Positions 33,112 to 42,181 of a stretch of 64,000 nucleotides of DNA are shown here, piece by piece. The notes under the pieces were generated by a model, which was given only the letters and a program-made list of their open reading frames with translations, had not been told where the DNA came from and searched no databases. The stretch's first letter is position 1. Each line of letters starts with the position of its first letter. Origin of the DNA: HGM11525 sp036307445 (GTDB lineage: Bacteria; Bacillota; Clostridia; UBA1381); assembly GCA_036307445.1 (NCBI GenBank), contig JAXJXP010000033.1, forward strand, positions 1 through 64,000. The letters run 5' to 3'. The position numbers and the translations under genes are program-made.

Positions 33112-33831
33112 ATGGGACAGAAGGTTAATCCGCACGGATTAAGAGTCGGAATCATCAAAGATTGGGACTCAAAGTGGTATGCCGGCAAAAAGGATTTCGG
33201 CGACCAGCTCGTTGAGGACTATAATATAAGAAAGTTCGTTAAAAAGGCTTGCTACGATTCAGGCGTTGCTAAGACTGTAATCGAGAGAAAGCAGAACAAG
33301 GTTTTCGTTACTATCTATACTGCAAAACCGGGTATCATCATCGGTAAGGGTGGTCAGGATATCGAAAAGCTCAAGAAGGATCTTGAGAAGATGACAGGCA
33401 AGACTGTTAACGTAAACATTATGGAAGTTAAGCAGCCTGATGCTAACGCACAGCTCGTTGCAGAAAACATCGCTTTGCAGCTCGAGAAGAGAATTTCTTT
33501 CCGTCGTGCTATGAAGCAGGTTATGGGAAGAGCAATGCGTCTTGGTGTTAAAGGTATCAAAACTGCAGTTTCAGGTCGTGTAGGCGGTGCAGAAATCGCA
33601 AGAACAGAGCAGTATCACGAGGGAACAATTCCCCTTCAGACATTAAGAGCTGACATCGATTACGGTTTTGCAGAGGCTGCAACAACCTACGGTATCATTG
33701 GCGTTAAGGTTTGGATCTACAAGGGCGAGGTTCTTAGAGATAACAACGGCGCATCAGAAAGAGCAGAGCGTCCGGAAAGAAAGCCCAGAGCCGCTAGAGG
33801 CGAAAGAAAGCCGAAGGGAGGCAAACAGTAA
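33112..33831 (+). CDS. rpsC: 30S ribosomal protein uS3
   Basis: This 239-residue protein at the mRNA entry has a KH type II domain with KPGIIIGKGGQDIEKLK (about 65-81) and C-terminal VKVWIYKGE. The last 20 residues form an Arg/Lys-rich tail (RKPRAARGERKPKGGKQ), longer than the E. coli end. Its stop overlaps the rplP start by one base. Confidence 0.99.
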   Translation: MGQKVNPHGLRVGIIKDWDSKWYAGKKDFGDQLVEDYNIRKFVKKACYDSGVAKTVIERKQNKVFVTIYTAKPGIIIGKGGQDIEKLKKDLEKMTGKTVNVNIMEVKQPDANAQLVAENIALQLEKRISFRRAMKQVMGRAMRLGVKGIKTAVSGRVGGAEIARTEQYHEGTIPLQTLRADIDYGFAEAATTYGIIGVKVWIYKGEVLRDNNGASERAERPERKPRAARGERKPKGGKQ

Positions 33832-34256
33832 TGTTATTACCAAAAAGAGTTAAATACAGAAGAGTAATGCGTGGTAGAATGAAGGGTAAGGCAACACGCG
33901 GCAACGTGGTATCAAACGGTGAGTTTGGCCTGCAGGCTGTAGAGCCTTCATGGATTACCTCAAGACAGATTGAGGCAGCCCGTATCGCTATGACAAGATA
34001 CACAAAAAGAGGCGGTCAGGTTTGGATTAAAATATTCCCTGATAAGCCTATCACACAGAAGCCTGCCGAGACTCGAATGGGTTCAGGTAAAGGTTCACCC
34101 GAGTATTGGGTAGCAGTAGTTAAGCCGGGCAGAGTTATGTTTGAGATTGGCGGAGTATCTGAAGAAATTGCAAGAGAGGCACTTCGTCTTGCTATGCACA
34201 AGCTTCCGGTTAAGTGCAAGATTGTTAAGAAATCTGATGCAGAGGACGGTGAATAA
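33831..34256 (+). CDS. rplP: 50S ribosomal protein uL16
   Basis: This 141-residue late-assembly protein lies near the A-site tRNA elbow. LLPKRVKYRRVMRGRMKG and the conserved RMGSGKGSPEYWVAVV (about 82-97) are diagnostic. It is translationally coupled to rpsC by a 1-bp overlap and to rpmC, 2 bp downstream. Confidence 0.99.
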   Translation: MLLPKRVKYRRVMRGRMKGKATRGNVVSNGEFGLQAVEPSWITSRQIEAARIAMTRYTKRGGQVWIKIFPDKPITQKPAETRMGSGKGSPEYWVAVVKPGRVMFEIGGVSEEIAREALRLAMHKLPVKCKIVKKSDAEDGE

Positions 34257-34258
34257 TA

Positions 34259-34462
34259 ATGAAGGTTACAGAGTTAAGAGAGTTGTCAACTGCTGAGCTT
34301 ACTGAAAAGCTATCAGAGAGCAAGCAGGAGCTGTTTAATCTGAGATTTCAGAACGCTATAAACCAGTTGGATAATCCTAAGAGAATAGGCGACGTTAAGA
34401 AAACCATCGCTCGCATCAATACCATCATTCACGAAAGAGAATTAGAGGATTCCGCGGTTTGA
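34259..34462 (+). CDS. rpmC: 50S ribosomal protein uL29
   Basis: This 67-residue two-helix protein near the tunnel exit starts MKVTELRELSTAEL and carries LFNLRFQNAINQLDNPKRI, the family core. It begins 2 bp after rplP. Confidence 0.98.
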   Translation: MKVTELRELSTAELTEKLSESKQELFNLRFQNAINQLDNPKRIGDVKKTIARINTIIHERELEDSAV

Positions 34463-34506
34463 GCGGGGCGCATATAGCGTGATTTTTTGAAAGGAGGCAA
34501 CACCTA

Positions 34507-34764
34507 ATGGAGGAAAGAAACAGCCGTAAGGTTAAAATCGGCAAGGTTATCAGCAATAAAATGGATAAGACCATTGTTGTCGCAGTAGAAGAGAGCGTTA
34601 AGCACCCGCTTTATGGTAAGGTTGTAAAAAGAACTTACAAAATGAAGGCGCACGACGCAGAGAATGTTTGCTCCATCGGCGACAAGGTAAAGGTAATGGA
34701 AACAAGACCGCTCTCCAAGGATAAGAGATGGAGATTGGTAGAAATCGTGGAGAAGGTTCGCTAA
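34507..34764 (+). CDS. rpsQ: 30S ribosomal protein uS17
   Basis: This 85-residue OB-fold protein is a primary 16S rRNA binder. KIGKVISNKMDKTIVVAV (about 11-28) and ETRPLSKDKRWRLVEI are diagnostic. GAAAGGAGG precedes it. Confidence 0.99.
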   Translation: MEERNSRKVKIGKVISNKMDKTIVVAVEESVKHPLYGKVVKRTYKMKAHDAENVCSIGDKVKVMETRPLSKDKRWRLVEIVEKVR

Positions 34765-34799
34765 TTTGACAGCGTTTTTCCAGAAAAGGAGGAAAGAAC

Positions 34800-35168
34800 A
34801 TGATACAGCAACAAACAAAGCTGAAGGTTGCCGATAACACAGGCGCTAAAGAAGTTATGTGCATTCGTGTTATGGGCGGCTCGAAGAAAAGATATGCAGC
34901 CGTAGGCGACGAAATCATCTGTTCTGTTAAGAAGGCAACACCGGGCGGCGTTGTAAAGAAGGGTGATGTAGTTAAGGCAGTTGTTGTAAGAACCGTTAAG
35001 GAAACAAGAAGACCTGATGGCTCATACATCCGCTTTGACGAGAACGCTGCGGTTATAGTAAAAGATGACAAGAACCCGAGAGGTACACGTATCTTCGGGC
35101 CGGTAGCGAGAGAGCTTCGTGATAAAGAATATATGAAGATACTTTCACTCGCTCCCGAAGTACTTTAA
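34800..35168 (+). CDS. rplN: 50S ribosomal protein uL14
   Basis: This 122-residue protein forms intersubunit bridges with 16S rRNA. The start MIQQQTKLKVADNTGAKEVM and the middle GDVVKAVVVRT are family hallmarks. Length is exact for the family. Confidence 0.99.
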   Translation: MIQQQTKLKVADNTGAKEVMCIRVMGGSKKRYAAVGDEIICSVKKATPGGVVKKGDVVKAVVVRTVKETRRPDGSYIRFDENAAVIVKDDKNPRGTRIFGPVARELRDKEYMKILSLAPEVL

Positions 35169-35186
35169 TTGAAGGAGGTAAACGCA

Positions 35187-35510
35187 ATGAAAAAAATGCA
35201 TGTTAAAAGAGGCGACGTTGTAAGAGTTATCTCCGGCAAGGATAAGGGCAAAGAGGGTAAGGTAATTACTGCAATCCCCGATAAGAACAAGGTCGTTGTT
35301 GAAGGTGTAGCAATGGTTGCAAAACACCAGAAGGCAAGAAGACAGGGTGAGGAAAGCGGCATCATCCGTAAGGAAGCTGCAATTGATGCATCCAATGTGT
35401 TAAGAGTTTGCCCGAAATGCGGTAAGGCTGTAAGAACCGGCGTTAAAGTTCTTGAAGACGGTTCAAAGGCAAGATACTGCAAGAAGTGCGAAGAGATATT
35501 CAACGACTAA
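35187..35510 (+). CDS. rplX: 50S ribosomal protein uL24
   Basis: This 107-residue assembly initiator has an N-terminal KOW motif (VKRGDVVRVISGKDKGKEG, about 6-24). A C-terminal pair of CxxC motifs (CPKCGKAV and CKKCEE) suggests zinc binding. ATG 35187 has GAAGGAGGT 6 nt before it; an in-frame upstream codon overlaps that site and is not used. Confidence 0.98.
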   Translation: MKKMHVKRGDVVRVISGKDKGKEGKVITAIPDKNKVVVEGVAMVAKHQKARRQGEESGIIRKEAAIDASNVLRVCPKCGKAVRTGVKVLEDGSKARYCKKCEEIFND

Positions 35511-35533
35511 TTCGGAAGGAGGTTATTTAAGCG

Positions 35534-36076
35534 ATGTCCAGAATGCAGGAAATGTACAAGGCTAAGGTTGCACCGGCTCTTATGGAAAAGTACAGCTACA
35601 AGAGCGCAATGCAGATTCCTAAGCTTGATAAAATCGTTGTCAACATCGGTTTGGGCGATGCAAAGGACAACCCCAAGGTAATAGAGGCTGCTATGGGCGA
35701 CCTTGCTGCTATCACAGGTCAGAAGCCTGTTGTAACAAAGGCAAGAAAGTCGGTAGCAAACTTTAAGCTCAGAGAGGGAATGAGCATCGGTTGTAAAGTA
35801 ACACTCCGTGGTGAGAAGATGTACGAGTTCCTCGACAGACTTTTCAATGTTGCGCTTCCGCGAGTAAGAGACTTCAGAGGTATTAACCCGAACTCGTTCG
35901 ACGGACGCGGTAACTACTCACTCGGTGTGAAAGAACAGCTTATTTTCCCCGAAATTGACTACGATAAGATAGATAAAATCAGAGGTATGGATATAATTGT
36001 TGTAACAACAGCAAAGACCGATGAAGAGGCTCGTGAGCTTTTGAGCTTGATGGGTGCTCCCTTCGTTCGTAGTTAA
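35534..36076 (+). CDS. rplE: 50S ribosomal protein uL5
   Basis: This 180-residue protein binds 5S rRNA and the P-site tRNA. KIVVNIGLGDAKDNPK, PVVTKARKSVANFKLREG and PRVRDFRGINPNSFDGRGNY are diagnostic segments. Standard length and position between rplX and the type Z S14 gene. Confidence 0.99.
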   Translation: MSRMQEMYKAKVAPALMEKYSYKSAMQIPKLDKIVVNIGLGDAKDNPKVIEAAMGDLAAITGQKPVVTKARKSVANFKLREGMSIGCKVTLRGEKMYEFLDRLFNVALPRVRDFRGINPNSFDGRGNYSLGVKEQLIFPEIDYDKIDKIRGMDIIVVTTAKTDEEARELLSLMGAPFVRS

Positions 36077-36092
36077 GTAAGGAGGATAAATC

Positions 36093-36278
36093 ATGGCTAA
36101 GAAATCTATGAAGATAAAGCAGATGAGAGAGCCGAAGTATTCTACTCAGGCTTACACCAGATGTAAAATCTGCGGCAGACCTCACGCTTACTTAAGAAAG
36201 TTCGGCATTTGCCGTATCTGCTTCAGAGAATTGGCTTACAAGGGTCAAATCCCTGGTGTTAAGAAGGCAAGCTGGTAA
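36093..36278 (+). CDS. rpsZ: 30S ribosomal protein uS14, zinc-binding type Z
   Basis: This 61-residue protein is the short form with four cysteines (CKICGRPH and CRICFREL), the zinc-dependent C+ type typical of Firmicutes. It ends with QIPGVKKASW, exact for the family. AAGGAGG precedes the ATG. Confidence 0.99.
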   Translation: MAKKSMKIKQMREPKYSTQAYTRCKICGRPHAYLRKFGICRICFRELAYKGQIPGVKKASW

Positions 36279-36319
36279 AAACAATCGAGTCCCGATAATT
36301 TCGGAAGGAGGTAAATTCA

Positions 36320-36718
36320 ATGCAAATCACTGATCCTATTGCGGATATGCTAACCAGAATCAGAAACGCAAATACCGCAAAGCATGAAACAGTTGACGTT
36401 CCCGCTTCCAATATGAAGAAAGCAATAGCTGAAATCTTAAACGAAGAGGGCTATATCAAAGGCTATCAGGTAATAGAAGACGGTAAGCAGGGTGTAATCA
36501 GAATCACACTGAAGTACGGTCAGAACAAAGAAAAGGTTATAAGCGGCCTTAAGAGAGTTTCAAAGCCCGGTCTTAGAATTTATGCCGGTGCAGAGGAGTT
36601 ACCGAGAGTGTTAAAAGGTCTTGGTATCGCAATCGTATCAACCTCTAAGGGTATTATGACAGATAAGAACGCAAGGGCTAACCATGTAGGTGGCGAAGTT
36701 CTCGCATTCGTATGGTAA
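36320..36718 (+). CDS. rpsH: 30S ribosomal protein uS8
   Basis: This 132-residue primary 16S binder, known as the spc operon repressor in E. coli, shows DPIADMLTRIRNAN at the start and STSKGIMTDKNAR near the end. A small hairpin CTGCCA/TGGCAG lies in the 74-bp gap before rplF. Confidence 0.99.
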   Translation: MQITDPIADMLTRIRNANTAKHETVDVPASNMKKAIAEILNEEGYIKGYQVIEDGKQGVIRITLKYGQNKEKVISGLKRVSKPGLRIYAGAEELPRVLKGLGIAIVSTSKGIMTDKNARANHVGGEVLAFVW

Positions 36719-36792
36719 AAACCTATTTAGAAAACTGAAAACCCTGCCACAGAAAGATGGCAGAGAAAATTTAAGTTAAGGAGGACAAAGTA

Positions 36793-37341
36793 ATGTCAAG
36801 AATAGGCAAGTTGCCGATTACTATTCCTGCCGGAGTAGATGTTAAAATCGGCGCTGAAAATGAAGTTACTGTAAAGGGTGCTAAGGCTACTCTTACAAGA
36901 AAGCTTCATCCGAATATGATTATCAAGGCGGAAGGCGGCGTTATCACAGTAGAACGTCCGAACGAGGAGAAGATGAACAAGGCTCTCCACGGTCTTACCA
37001 GAACATTGATAAACAATATGGTAGTCGGTGTAACCGAAGGCTTCAAGAAAGAGCTTGAAATTAACGGTGTCGGCTACAGAGCACAGATGCAGGGCAAGAC
37101 TCTCGTATTGAGCCTTGGTTACTCGCATCCGGTAGAGTATGTGGCTCCCGAAGGTATCACAGTTGAGGTTCCTGCTCCTAACAAGATTATCGTAAGCGGT
37201 GCTAACAAGGAAGTTGTTGGCGAAACAGCTGCTAAAATCAGAGAGTACAGAATGCCTGAACCATACAAGGGCAAGGGTATCAAGTACATTGATGAGGTAA
37301 TCCGTCGTAAGGAAGGTAAAGCAGGAGCTAAGAAGAAGTAA
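36793..37341 (+). CDS. rplF: 50S ribosomal protein uL6
   Basis: This 182-residue two-domain protein lies near the factor-binding site. SRIGKLPITIPAGV at the N-terminus and PEPYKGKGIKYIDEVIRRKEGK at the C-terminus (in parts) are diagnostic. AAGGAGG precedes the ATG. Confidence 0.99.
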   Translation: MSRIGKLPITIPAGVDVKIGAENEVTVKGAKATLTRKLHPNMIIKAEGGVITVERPNEEKMNKALHGLTRTLINNMVVGVTEGFKKELEINGVGYRAQMQGKTLVLSLGYSHPVEYVAPEGITVEVPAPNKIIVSGANKEVVGETAAKIREYRMPEPYKGKGIKYIDEVIRRKEGKAGAKKK

Positions 37342-37358
37342 GAAAGGAGTGTTCTTAA

Positions 37359-37718
37359 ATGATAAAAAAGCAAAACAGTAATGTTGCAAGATTAAGACGT
37401 CACGAAAGAGTGAGAAAGAACATCTCCGGAACTGCGGAGAAGCCCCGTCTTAACGTATTCAGAAGTCTGAATCACATCTATGCACAGATAATTGATGACA
37501 CAAAAGGTATCACCTTAGTCAGCGCATCAAGCTTAGACAAGGCATTTGAAGGCAAGGGTGGAAACATCGAAGGCGCAAAGGCAGTAGGTAAGCTTGTAGC
37601 TGAGAAAGCTCTTGAAAAGGGCATTAAGACCGTTGTATTCGACAGAGGCGGATACATTTATCACGGAAGAGTAGCTGCTCTTGCAGAAGGTGCGAGAGAA
37701 GCAGGTCTTGAATTCTAA
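37359..37718 (+). CDS. rplR: 50S ribosomal protein uL18
   Basis: This 119-residue 5S rRNA binder shows RLRRHERVRKNISGTAEKPRL (in parts RHERVRKN and EKPRLNVFRS) and FDRGGYIYHGRVAALAEGAR. It starts 17 bp after rplF with GAAAGGAG. Confidence 0.99.
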   Translation: MIKKQNSNVARLRRHERVRKNISGTAEKPRLNVFRSLNHIYAQIIDDTKGITLVSASSLDKAFEGKGGNIEGAKAVGKLVAEKALEKGIKTVVFDRGGYIYHGRVAALAEGAREAGLEF

Positions 37719-37736
37719 TATAAGGAGGTAGATTTT

Positions 37737-38240
37737 GTGGCTGAAAGAATAGATGCGACAACTCTTGATTTACAAGAGAAGCTCGTAGAGATAAACCGTG
37801 TTGCCAAGACTGTAAAGGGCGGACGTACAATGCGTTTTTCTGCACTTATGGTAGTAGGCGACGGCAAGGGCAGAGTAGGCTGCGGTATTGGTAAAGCAAC
37901 CGAAATCCCCGATGCAATCAGAAAAGGCATCGAAGATGCAAAGAAGCATATGATAACCGTTCCCCTCGAGGGCACAACAATTACACACGAGGTAATTGGT
38001 GAGTTCGGTGCAGGTAAGGTTCTTCTTAAGCCTGCTAAAAAGGGTACCGGTGTTATCGCCGGCGGTGCAGTTCGTGCAGTAGTAGAGCTTGCAGGTATCA
38101 AAGACATCAGAACAAAGTGTTTGCGTTCAAACAACAAGAAGAATGTTGTTAAGGCTGCAATTGCAGGTCTTGCAAACCTTAAGGAAGCTGAGTCAGTTGC
38201 AAAGCTCCGCGGCAAGACTGTTGACCAGATTGTCGGTTAA
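37737..38240 (+). CDS. rpsE: 30S ribosomal protein uS5
   Basis: This 167-residue protein acts at the mRNA entry and in decoding accuracy. Its double-stranded RNA-binding-like domain has VVGDGKGRVGCGIGKA, and AGGAVRAVVELAGI follows. It starts with GTG; AAGGAGG lies about 9 nt before. The short rpmD gene follows 14 bp later. Confidence 0.99.
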   Translation: MAERIDATTLDLQEKLVEINRVAKTVKGGRTMRFSALMVVGDGKGRVGCGIGKATEIPDAIRKGIEDAKKHMITVPLEGTTITHEVIGEFGAGKVLLKPAKKGTGVIAGGAVRAVVELAGIKDIRTKCLRSNNKKNVVKAAIAGLANLKEAESVAKLRGKTVDQIVG

Positions 38241-38254
38241 GGAGGCATAAAGCT

Positions 38255-38428
38255 ATGTTGAAAGTAACTTTAGTTAAAAGCACAATCGGCTGCCAGGAGA
38301 ACCAGAAGGCAAATGTTGCAGCTCTTGGTCTTAAGAAGATCAGAGATGTAAAGATGCACGAGGATACTCCGCAGATCAGAGGTATGATTAAAAAAGTATC
38401 TCATCTTGTAGAAGTTGAGGAGAACTGA
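38255..38428 (+). CDS. rpmD: 50S ribosomal protein uL30
   Basis: This 57-residue protein starts MLKVTLVKSTIGC and has ALGLKKIRDV and TPQIRGMIKKVSHLVEVEE, the uL30 core. It fills the gap between rpsE and rplO, with AAGGAGG 8 nt before the ATG. A Cys at position 13 where many homologues have Arg or Lys is a small oddity. Confidence 0.98.
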   Translation: MLKVTLVKSTIGCQENQKANVAALGLKKIRDVKMHEDTPQIRGMIKKVSHLVEVEEN

Positions 38429-38455
38429 TAATATTTCAAGAAGGAGGTGCGGCAA

Positions 38456-38896
38456 ATGAGATTAGACGAACTCAAACCTGCTGAAGGTTCAAAATTTGAA
38501 CGTAGAAGAGTAGGCAGAGGTATCGGTTCCGGAACAGGTAAGACCTCAGGTAAAGGTCATAAAGGACAGAACGCTCGTTCCGGCGGCGGTGTAAGACCTG
38601 GTTTTGAGGGCGGTCAGATGCCCCTATATAGACGTCTTCCTAAGAGAGGCTTTACAAATATTTTTGCAAAAGAGTATGTAGCAGTTAATGTATCAGAGCT
38701 TGAAAGATTCGACAACGGTACAGAGATTACTGCAGAGCTTCTTAAGGAAACCGGCGTTATTTCCAAGGTGAAGGACGGTGTCAAGATTCTTGGAAGAGGT
38801 GAGCTTACAAAGAAGCTTACTGTAAAAGTTGCAAAATTCTCTGAATCGGCAAAGGAAAAGATTGAGAAGGCCGGTGGAAAGGCAGAGGTGATTTAA
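38456..38896 (+). CDS. rplO: 50S ribosomal protein uL15
   Basis: This 146-residue late-assembly protein has the glycine-rich N-terminal arm RVGRGIGSGTGKTSGKGHKG (about 18-37). ATG 38456 is preferred over an in-frame GTG 9 nt upstream that lies within the AAGGAGGTG site. The secY start codon follows the stop directly. Confidence 0.98.
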   Translation: MRLDELKPAEGSKFERRRVGRGIGSGTGKTSGKGHKGQNARSGGGVRPGFEGGQMPLYRRLPKRGFTNIFAKEYVAVNVSELERFDNGTEITAELLKETGVISKVKDGVKILGRGELTKKLTVKVAKFSESAKEKIEKAGGKAEVI

Positions 38897-40225
38897 GTGT
38901 CTACTATTACTAACGCATTTAAGATCCCTGACCTTAGAAAGAGAATTCTGTTCACTCTGTTGATGCTTGTTATATTCAGATTTGGAGCACACGTTCCTGT
39001 TCCTTATCTTTCAAGCGAAGCAATGCAGGCGTTTTTGGGCGGCGGCGGTGCAGACTTGTTCTCACTGTTCGATATCTTCACCGGTGGTGCGTTCTCTAAC
39101 GCAACCGTAATGGCACTCGGTGTATCACCCTACATCAACGCATCAATTATAATTCAGCTTTTGACTGTTGCAATCCCTGCCTTGGAAAGACTTGCCAAGG
39201 AAGGCATTGAGGGCAGAAAAAAGATAAACAAGATTACAAGATACGTTGGTATCGTACTTGCATTCGTACAGGGCGCAGGCCTATATGTAACACTGCATAA
39301 TATGGGTGTTGAAAGCGGTATGACAACAATTGTAAACGAAGGCGTTTTGACTTTCTTCATAATAACACTTACATTCACAGCCGGTACAGCATTTATTGTA
39401 TGGCTTGGTGAGCTTATTACTGAAAAGGGTCTTGGAAACGGCGTGTCGCTTATAATCTTTGCCGGTATCGTATCCAGCATTCCCAGCGGAATTATGACAA
39501 TTTACAACCAGTTCCTTGCAACAGGCATCAACCTTAAGGGTATTGTTGTTTCTGTAGCAATCCTGATTGTATCAATAGCAGCAATCGCACTTGTAGTACT
39601 CTTCGACTCTGCAGAGAGAAGAATTCCGGTACAGTATGCAAAGCGTGTTGTTGGCAGAAAGATGTACGGCGGACAGTCCACTAATATCCCCATAAAGGTT
39701 ATTATGGGCGGCGTTATGCCTATCATCTTTGCATCGAGCATTATGGCATTCCCCGCTACAATAGTAAGACTCCTCTCATCAGGAAGTCTTCCTACATCAG
39801 GCCTTGGATATATTATCCTCAGTTGCCTCTCGGCAGGACTTGGCCCCTGGTGGTGTGATGTTGTTTACTCGGTAATTTACTTCTTGTTGATAATTTTCTT
39901 CACATATTTCTATGCTTCAATACAGTTCAATACTGTTGAGCTTGCAAACAATATGAAGAAGTCAGGCGGATATATTCCGGGTTACCGTCCCGGTAAGCCG
40001 ACCAGCGACTTTATCAACGGTGTATCTACAAGACTGAATTTCATCGGCGCATTGTTCCTGGGAGTAATCGCTGTATTGCCGGTAGTAGTTGGTGCTGTAT
40101 TTGGTATACAGGGACTGCAGATAGGCGGTACATCGTTGCTCATTATGGAGGGTGTTGCTCTTGAAACAGTAAGACAGATTGAATCACAGATGGTTATGCG
40201 TCATTACAGAGGATTCTTAGAATAA
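38897..40225 (+). CDS. secY: Protein translocase subunit SecY
   Basis: This 442-residue channel subunit of the Sec translocon has ten membrane helices. The SecY signatures LGVSPYINASIIIQLL (about 74-89) and, in the large cytoplasmic loop, RRIPVQYAKRVVG and YIPGYRPGKPT are clear. GTG start 38897 is directly after the rplO stop, with GAGGTG inside rplO, so translation is coupled. adk and map follow, the standard order. Confidence 0.99.
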   Translation: MSTITNAFKIPDLRKRILFTLLMLVIFRFGAHVPVPYLSSEAMQAFLGGGGADLFSLFDIFTGGAFSNATVMALGVSPYINASIIIQLLTVAIPALERLAKEGIEGRKKINKITRYVGIVLAFVQGAGLYVTLHNMGVESGMTTIVNEGVLTFFIITLTFTAGTAFIVWLGELITEKGLGNGVSLIIFAGIVSSIPSGIMTIYNQFLATGINLKGIVVSVAILIVSIAAIALVVLFDSAERRIPVQYAKRVVGRKMYGGQSTNIPIKVIMGGVMPIIFASSIMAFPATIVRLLSSGSLPTSGLGYIILSCLSAGLGPWWCDVVYSVIYFLLIIFFTYFYASIQFNTVELANNMKKSGGYIPGYRPGKPTSDFINGVSTRLNFIGALFLGVIAVLPVVVGAVFGIQGLQIGGTSLLIMEGVALETVRQIESQMVMRHYRGFLE

Positions 40226-40266
40226 TCTAATCACTCGTAATGCTACAACGAAAGGCGGCATAATTT

Positions 40267-40902
40267 ATGAAGTTGATTTTACTTGGCCCCCCGGGTGCGG
40301 GAAAGGGAACACAAGCAGAAATTCTGTCAAAGCGCTTAGGCATTGACACCATTTCAACAGGTGTTATGCTCAGGGCTGCTATAAGAGAAGGAACAGAGCT
40401 TGGAAAAATGGCTGAAGGCTATATAAATGAAGGAAAGCTTGTTCCGGACGAGGTTGTTGTCGGTATAGTAAAGGAAAGACTTTCACAGGATGACTGTGAA
40501 AAGGGCTTTATCCTTGACGGGTTCCCCCGCACAACTGCTCAGGCAGAAGCGCTTACAGCTTCGGGAGTTGAGATTGATAAGGTACTTTCACTTGAAGTAT
40601 CTGACGAAACAATCATCGAAAGACTCTCGGGCAGACGTGAGTGTAAAGAGTGCGGAACTCCGTATCACATTGTATTTAAGCCATCACCAAACGGTGATAA
40701 ATGCCCATGCGGCGGCGAGCTGATACAGCGTGCTGACGATAACGAAGAAACGGTTAAGAACCGAATAGAGGTTTACCATAACCAAACAGAGCCAATAAAG
40801 GAATACTATCAGGCACAAGGTAAATTGGTAGTTGCCTACGGCAAGGAAGAGCTTGCTGATACCACTTTGGAAGTGGCAAAGGCGCTCGGTCTTGAGGACT
40901 AA
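40267..40902 (+). CDS. adk: Adenylate kinase
   Basis: This 211-residue enzyme interconverts ATP, AMP and ADP. The P-loop GPPGAGKGTQ (7-16), GFILDGFPRTTAQA and a long LID domain with four cysteines (CKECGTPYH and KCPCGGEL) are visible. The cysteines indicate the zinc-binding form of Gram-positive bacteria. It lies in the spc cluster between secY and map. Confidence 0.99.
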   Translation: MKLILLGPPGAGKGTQAEILSKRLGIDTISTGVMLRAAIREGTELGKMAEGYINEGKLVPDEVVVGIVKERLSQDDCEKGFILDGFPRTTAQAEALTASGVEIDKVLSLEVSDETIIERLSGRRECKECGTPYHIVFKPSPNGDKCPCGGELIQRADDNEETVKNRIEVYHNQTEPIKEYYQAQGKLVVAYGKEELADTTLEVAKALGLED

Positions 40903-40918
40903 ATCGGAGTGTGGAAAA

Positions 40919-41677
40919 ATGATAACAATCAAATCACGTTCCGAAATAGAGAAAATGCGTGTTGCCGGTAAAATAACCGGACTTGCCCTGGTTGAAGTAT
41001 CAAAGTATATTAAACCGGGTATATCAACCGCAGAGCTTGATAAAATTGCAAGAGATTTTATCAAAAGACAGGGTGCTACTCCATCATTTCTGAACTATAA
41101 CGGTTATCCCGCGTCAATATGTGCATCAGTTAATGATGCAGTTGTACACGGGATACCGTCTAAGGATATAGTTTTGAGGGAGGGCGACATTATATCAATA
41201 GATGTTGGTGCTTATAAAGATGGCTATCACGGAGATGCAGCCAGAACCTACGGAGTCGGAAAGATTTCCAATGAGGCTAAGAGGCTTATCGACGTAACAA
41301 AGCAGAGCTTTTTTGAAGGACTTAAATTCGCCTCTCATGGAGCAAAGCTGGGCGACATATCGGCGGCTATTCAGGAATATGCTGAGAATAACGGCTATTC
41401 TGTGGTGCGCGATTTGGTCGGACACGGTATAGGCAAGGAAATGCACGAAGACCCGAGTGTTCCCAACTTCGGACGAAAGGGTAAGGGTGTAAAGCTTGCG
41501 GCAGGAATGACGCTTGCAATCGAGCCTATGATAAATGCAGGAGAGTACGATGTGGCTGTGCTAGATGATGACTGGACGGTAGTAACTGCCGACGGAAGTT
41601 TATCGGCGCACTACGAAAATACAGTTCTTATCACAAAAGATAAGGCAGAGATACTCACACTGTACGATGAGGTGTAA
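40919..41677 (+). CDS. map: Methionine aminopeptidase type I
   Basis: This 252-residue enzyme removes the initiator Met from nascent proteins. The five metal ligands are visible: Asp in SIDVGAYKDG, Asp in YHGDAART, His in GHGIGKEMHE, Glu in IEPMINAGE and Glu in HYENTVLI. ATG 40919 follows CGGAGTG and lies 16 bp after adk; the frame is open further upstream within adk, but no start there is needed. Confidence 0.98.
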   Translation: MITIKSRSEIEKMRVAGKITGLALVEVSKYIKPGISTAELDKIARDFIKRQGATPSFLNYNGYPASICASVNDAVVHGIPSKDIVLREGDIISIDVGAYKDGYHGDAARTYGVGKISNEAKRLIDVTKQSFFEGLKFASHGAKLGDISAAIQEYAENNGYSVVRDLVGHGIGKEMHEDPSVPNFGRKGKGVKLAAGMTLAIEPMINAGEYDVAVLDDDWTVVTADGSLSAHYENTVLITKDKAEILTLYDEV

Positions 41678-41678
41678 T

Positions 41679-41927
41679 ATGGATATTACAGTCGGAAACG
41701 CAGTATATTCACGCGCAGGACGTGATAAGGGCGAGCTTTATATCGTTCTTAAGATTGAGGGAGATTACGTATATCTCGCTGATGGTAAAAAGCGCCGCGT
41801 GTCAAATCCAAAAAAGAAGAAAATCAAGCATCTGAATAGAACGAATTTCGTATCCGATGTGTGCAGAAATGGTACACCGGAGGATTATATGATACGGAAT
41901 GCGTTACTAGAAATGAAACCAATTTAA
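41679..41927 (+). CDS. KOW-domain RNA-binding protein (L14e/L6e-like)
   Basis: This 82-residue protein has an N-terminal KOW motif (VGNAVYSRAGRDKGELYIV, about 5-23) and a basic stretch KKRRVSNPKKKKIKHL. Small KOW proteins of this kind sit between map and infA in many Clostridia and are thought to bind ribosomal RNA; their role is not settled. It begins 1 bp after the map stop; ATG 41679 has GAGG 6 nt before it. Confidence 0.92.
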   Translation: MDITVGNAVYSRAGRDKGELYIVLKIEGDYVYLADGKKRRVSNPKKKKIKHLNRTNFVSDVCRNGTPEDYMIRNALLEMKPI

Positions 41928-41947
41928 CAGACTGGGAGGTTATTTCT

Positions 41948-42166
41948 TTGGCAAAGGACGACGTTTTAGAGGTAGAGGGTACAGTAGTTGAGACTCTCCC
42001 TAATGCAATGTTTAAAGTAGAGCTTGAAAATGGACACAGAGTACTGGCTCATATTTCAGGCAAGTTAAGAATGAACTTCATCAAAATTCTCCCCGGTGAT
42101 AAGGTTACAATGGAAATGTCTCCGTATGACCTTTCAAGAGCGAGAATTACATGGAGATCCAAGTAA
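41948..42166 (+). CDS. infA: Translation initiation factor IF-1
   Basis: This 72-residue OB-fold factor blocks the ribosomal A site during initiation. AKDDVLEVEGTVVETLPNA (about 2-20) and SPYDLSRARITWR are diagnostic. The start is TTG 41948: GGGAGG lies 8 nt before it, and the product then has the exact family length. The frame is open upstream, but no other start gives the family N-terminus. Confidence 0.98.
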   Translation: MAKDDVLEVEGTVVETLPNAMFKVELENGHRVLAHISGKLRMNFIKILPGDKVTMEMSPYDLSRARITWRSK

Positions 42167-42181
42167 GGAGGCATAAGCAAA

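Noticed and set aside
36796..37389. 197-codon frame antisense to rplF
   Set aside because: It is entirely antisense to a ribosomal protein gene and shows no known domain.
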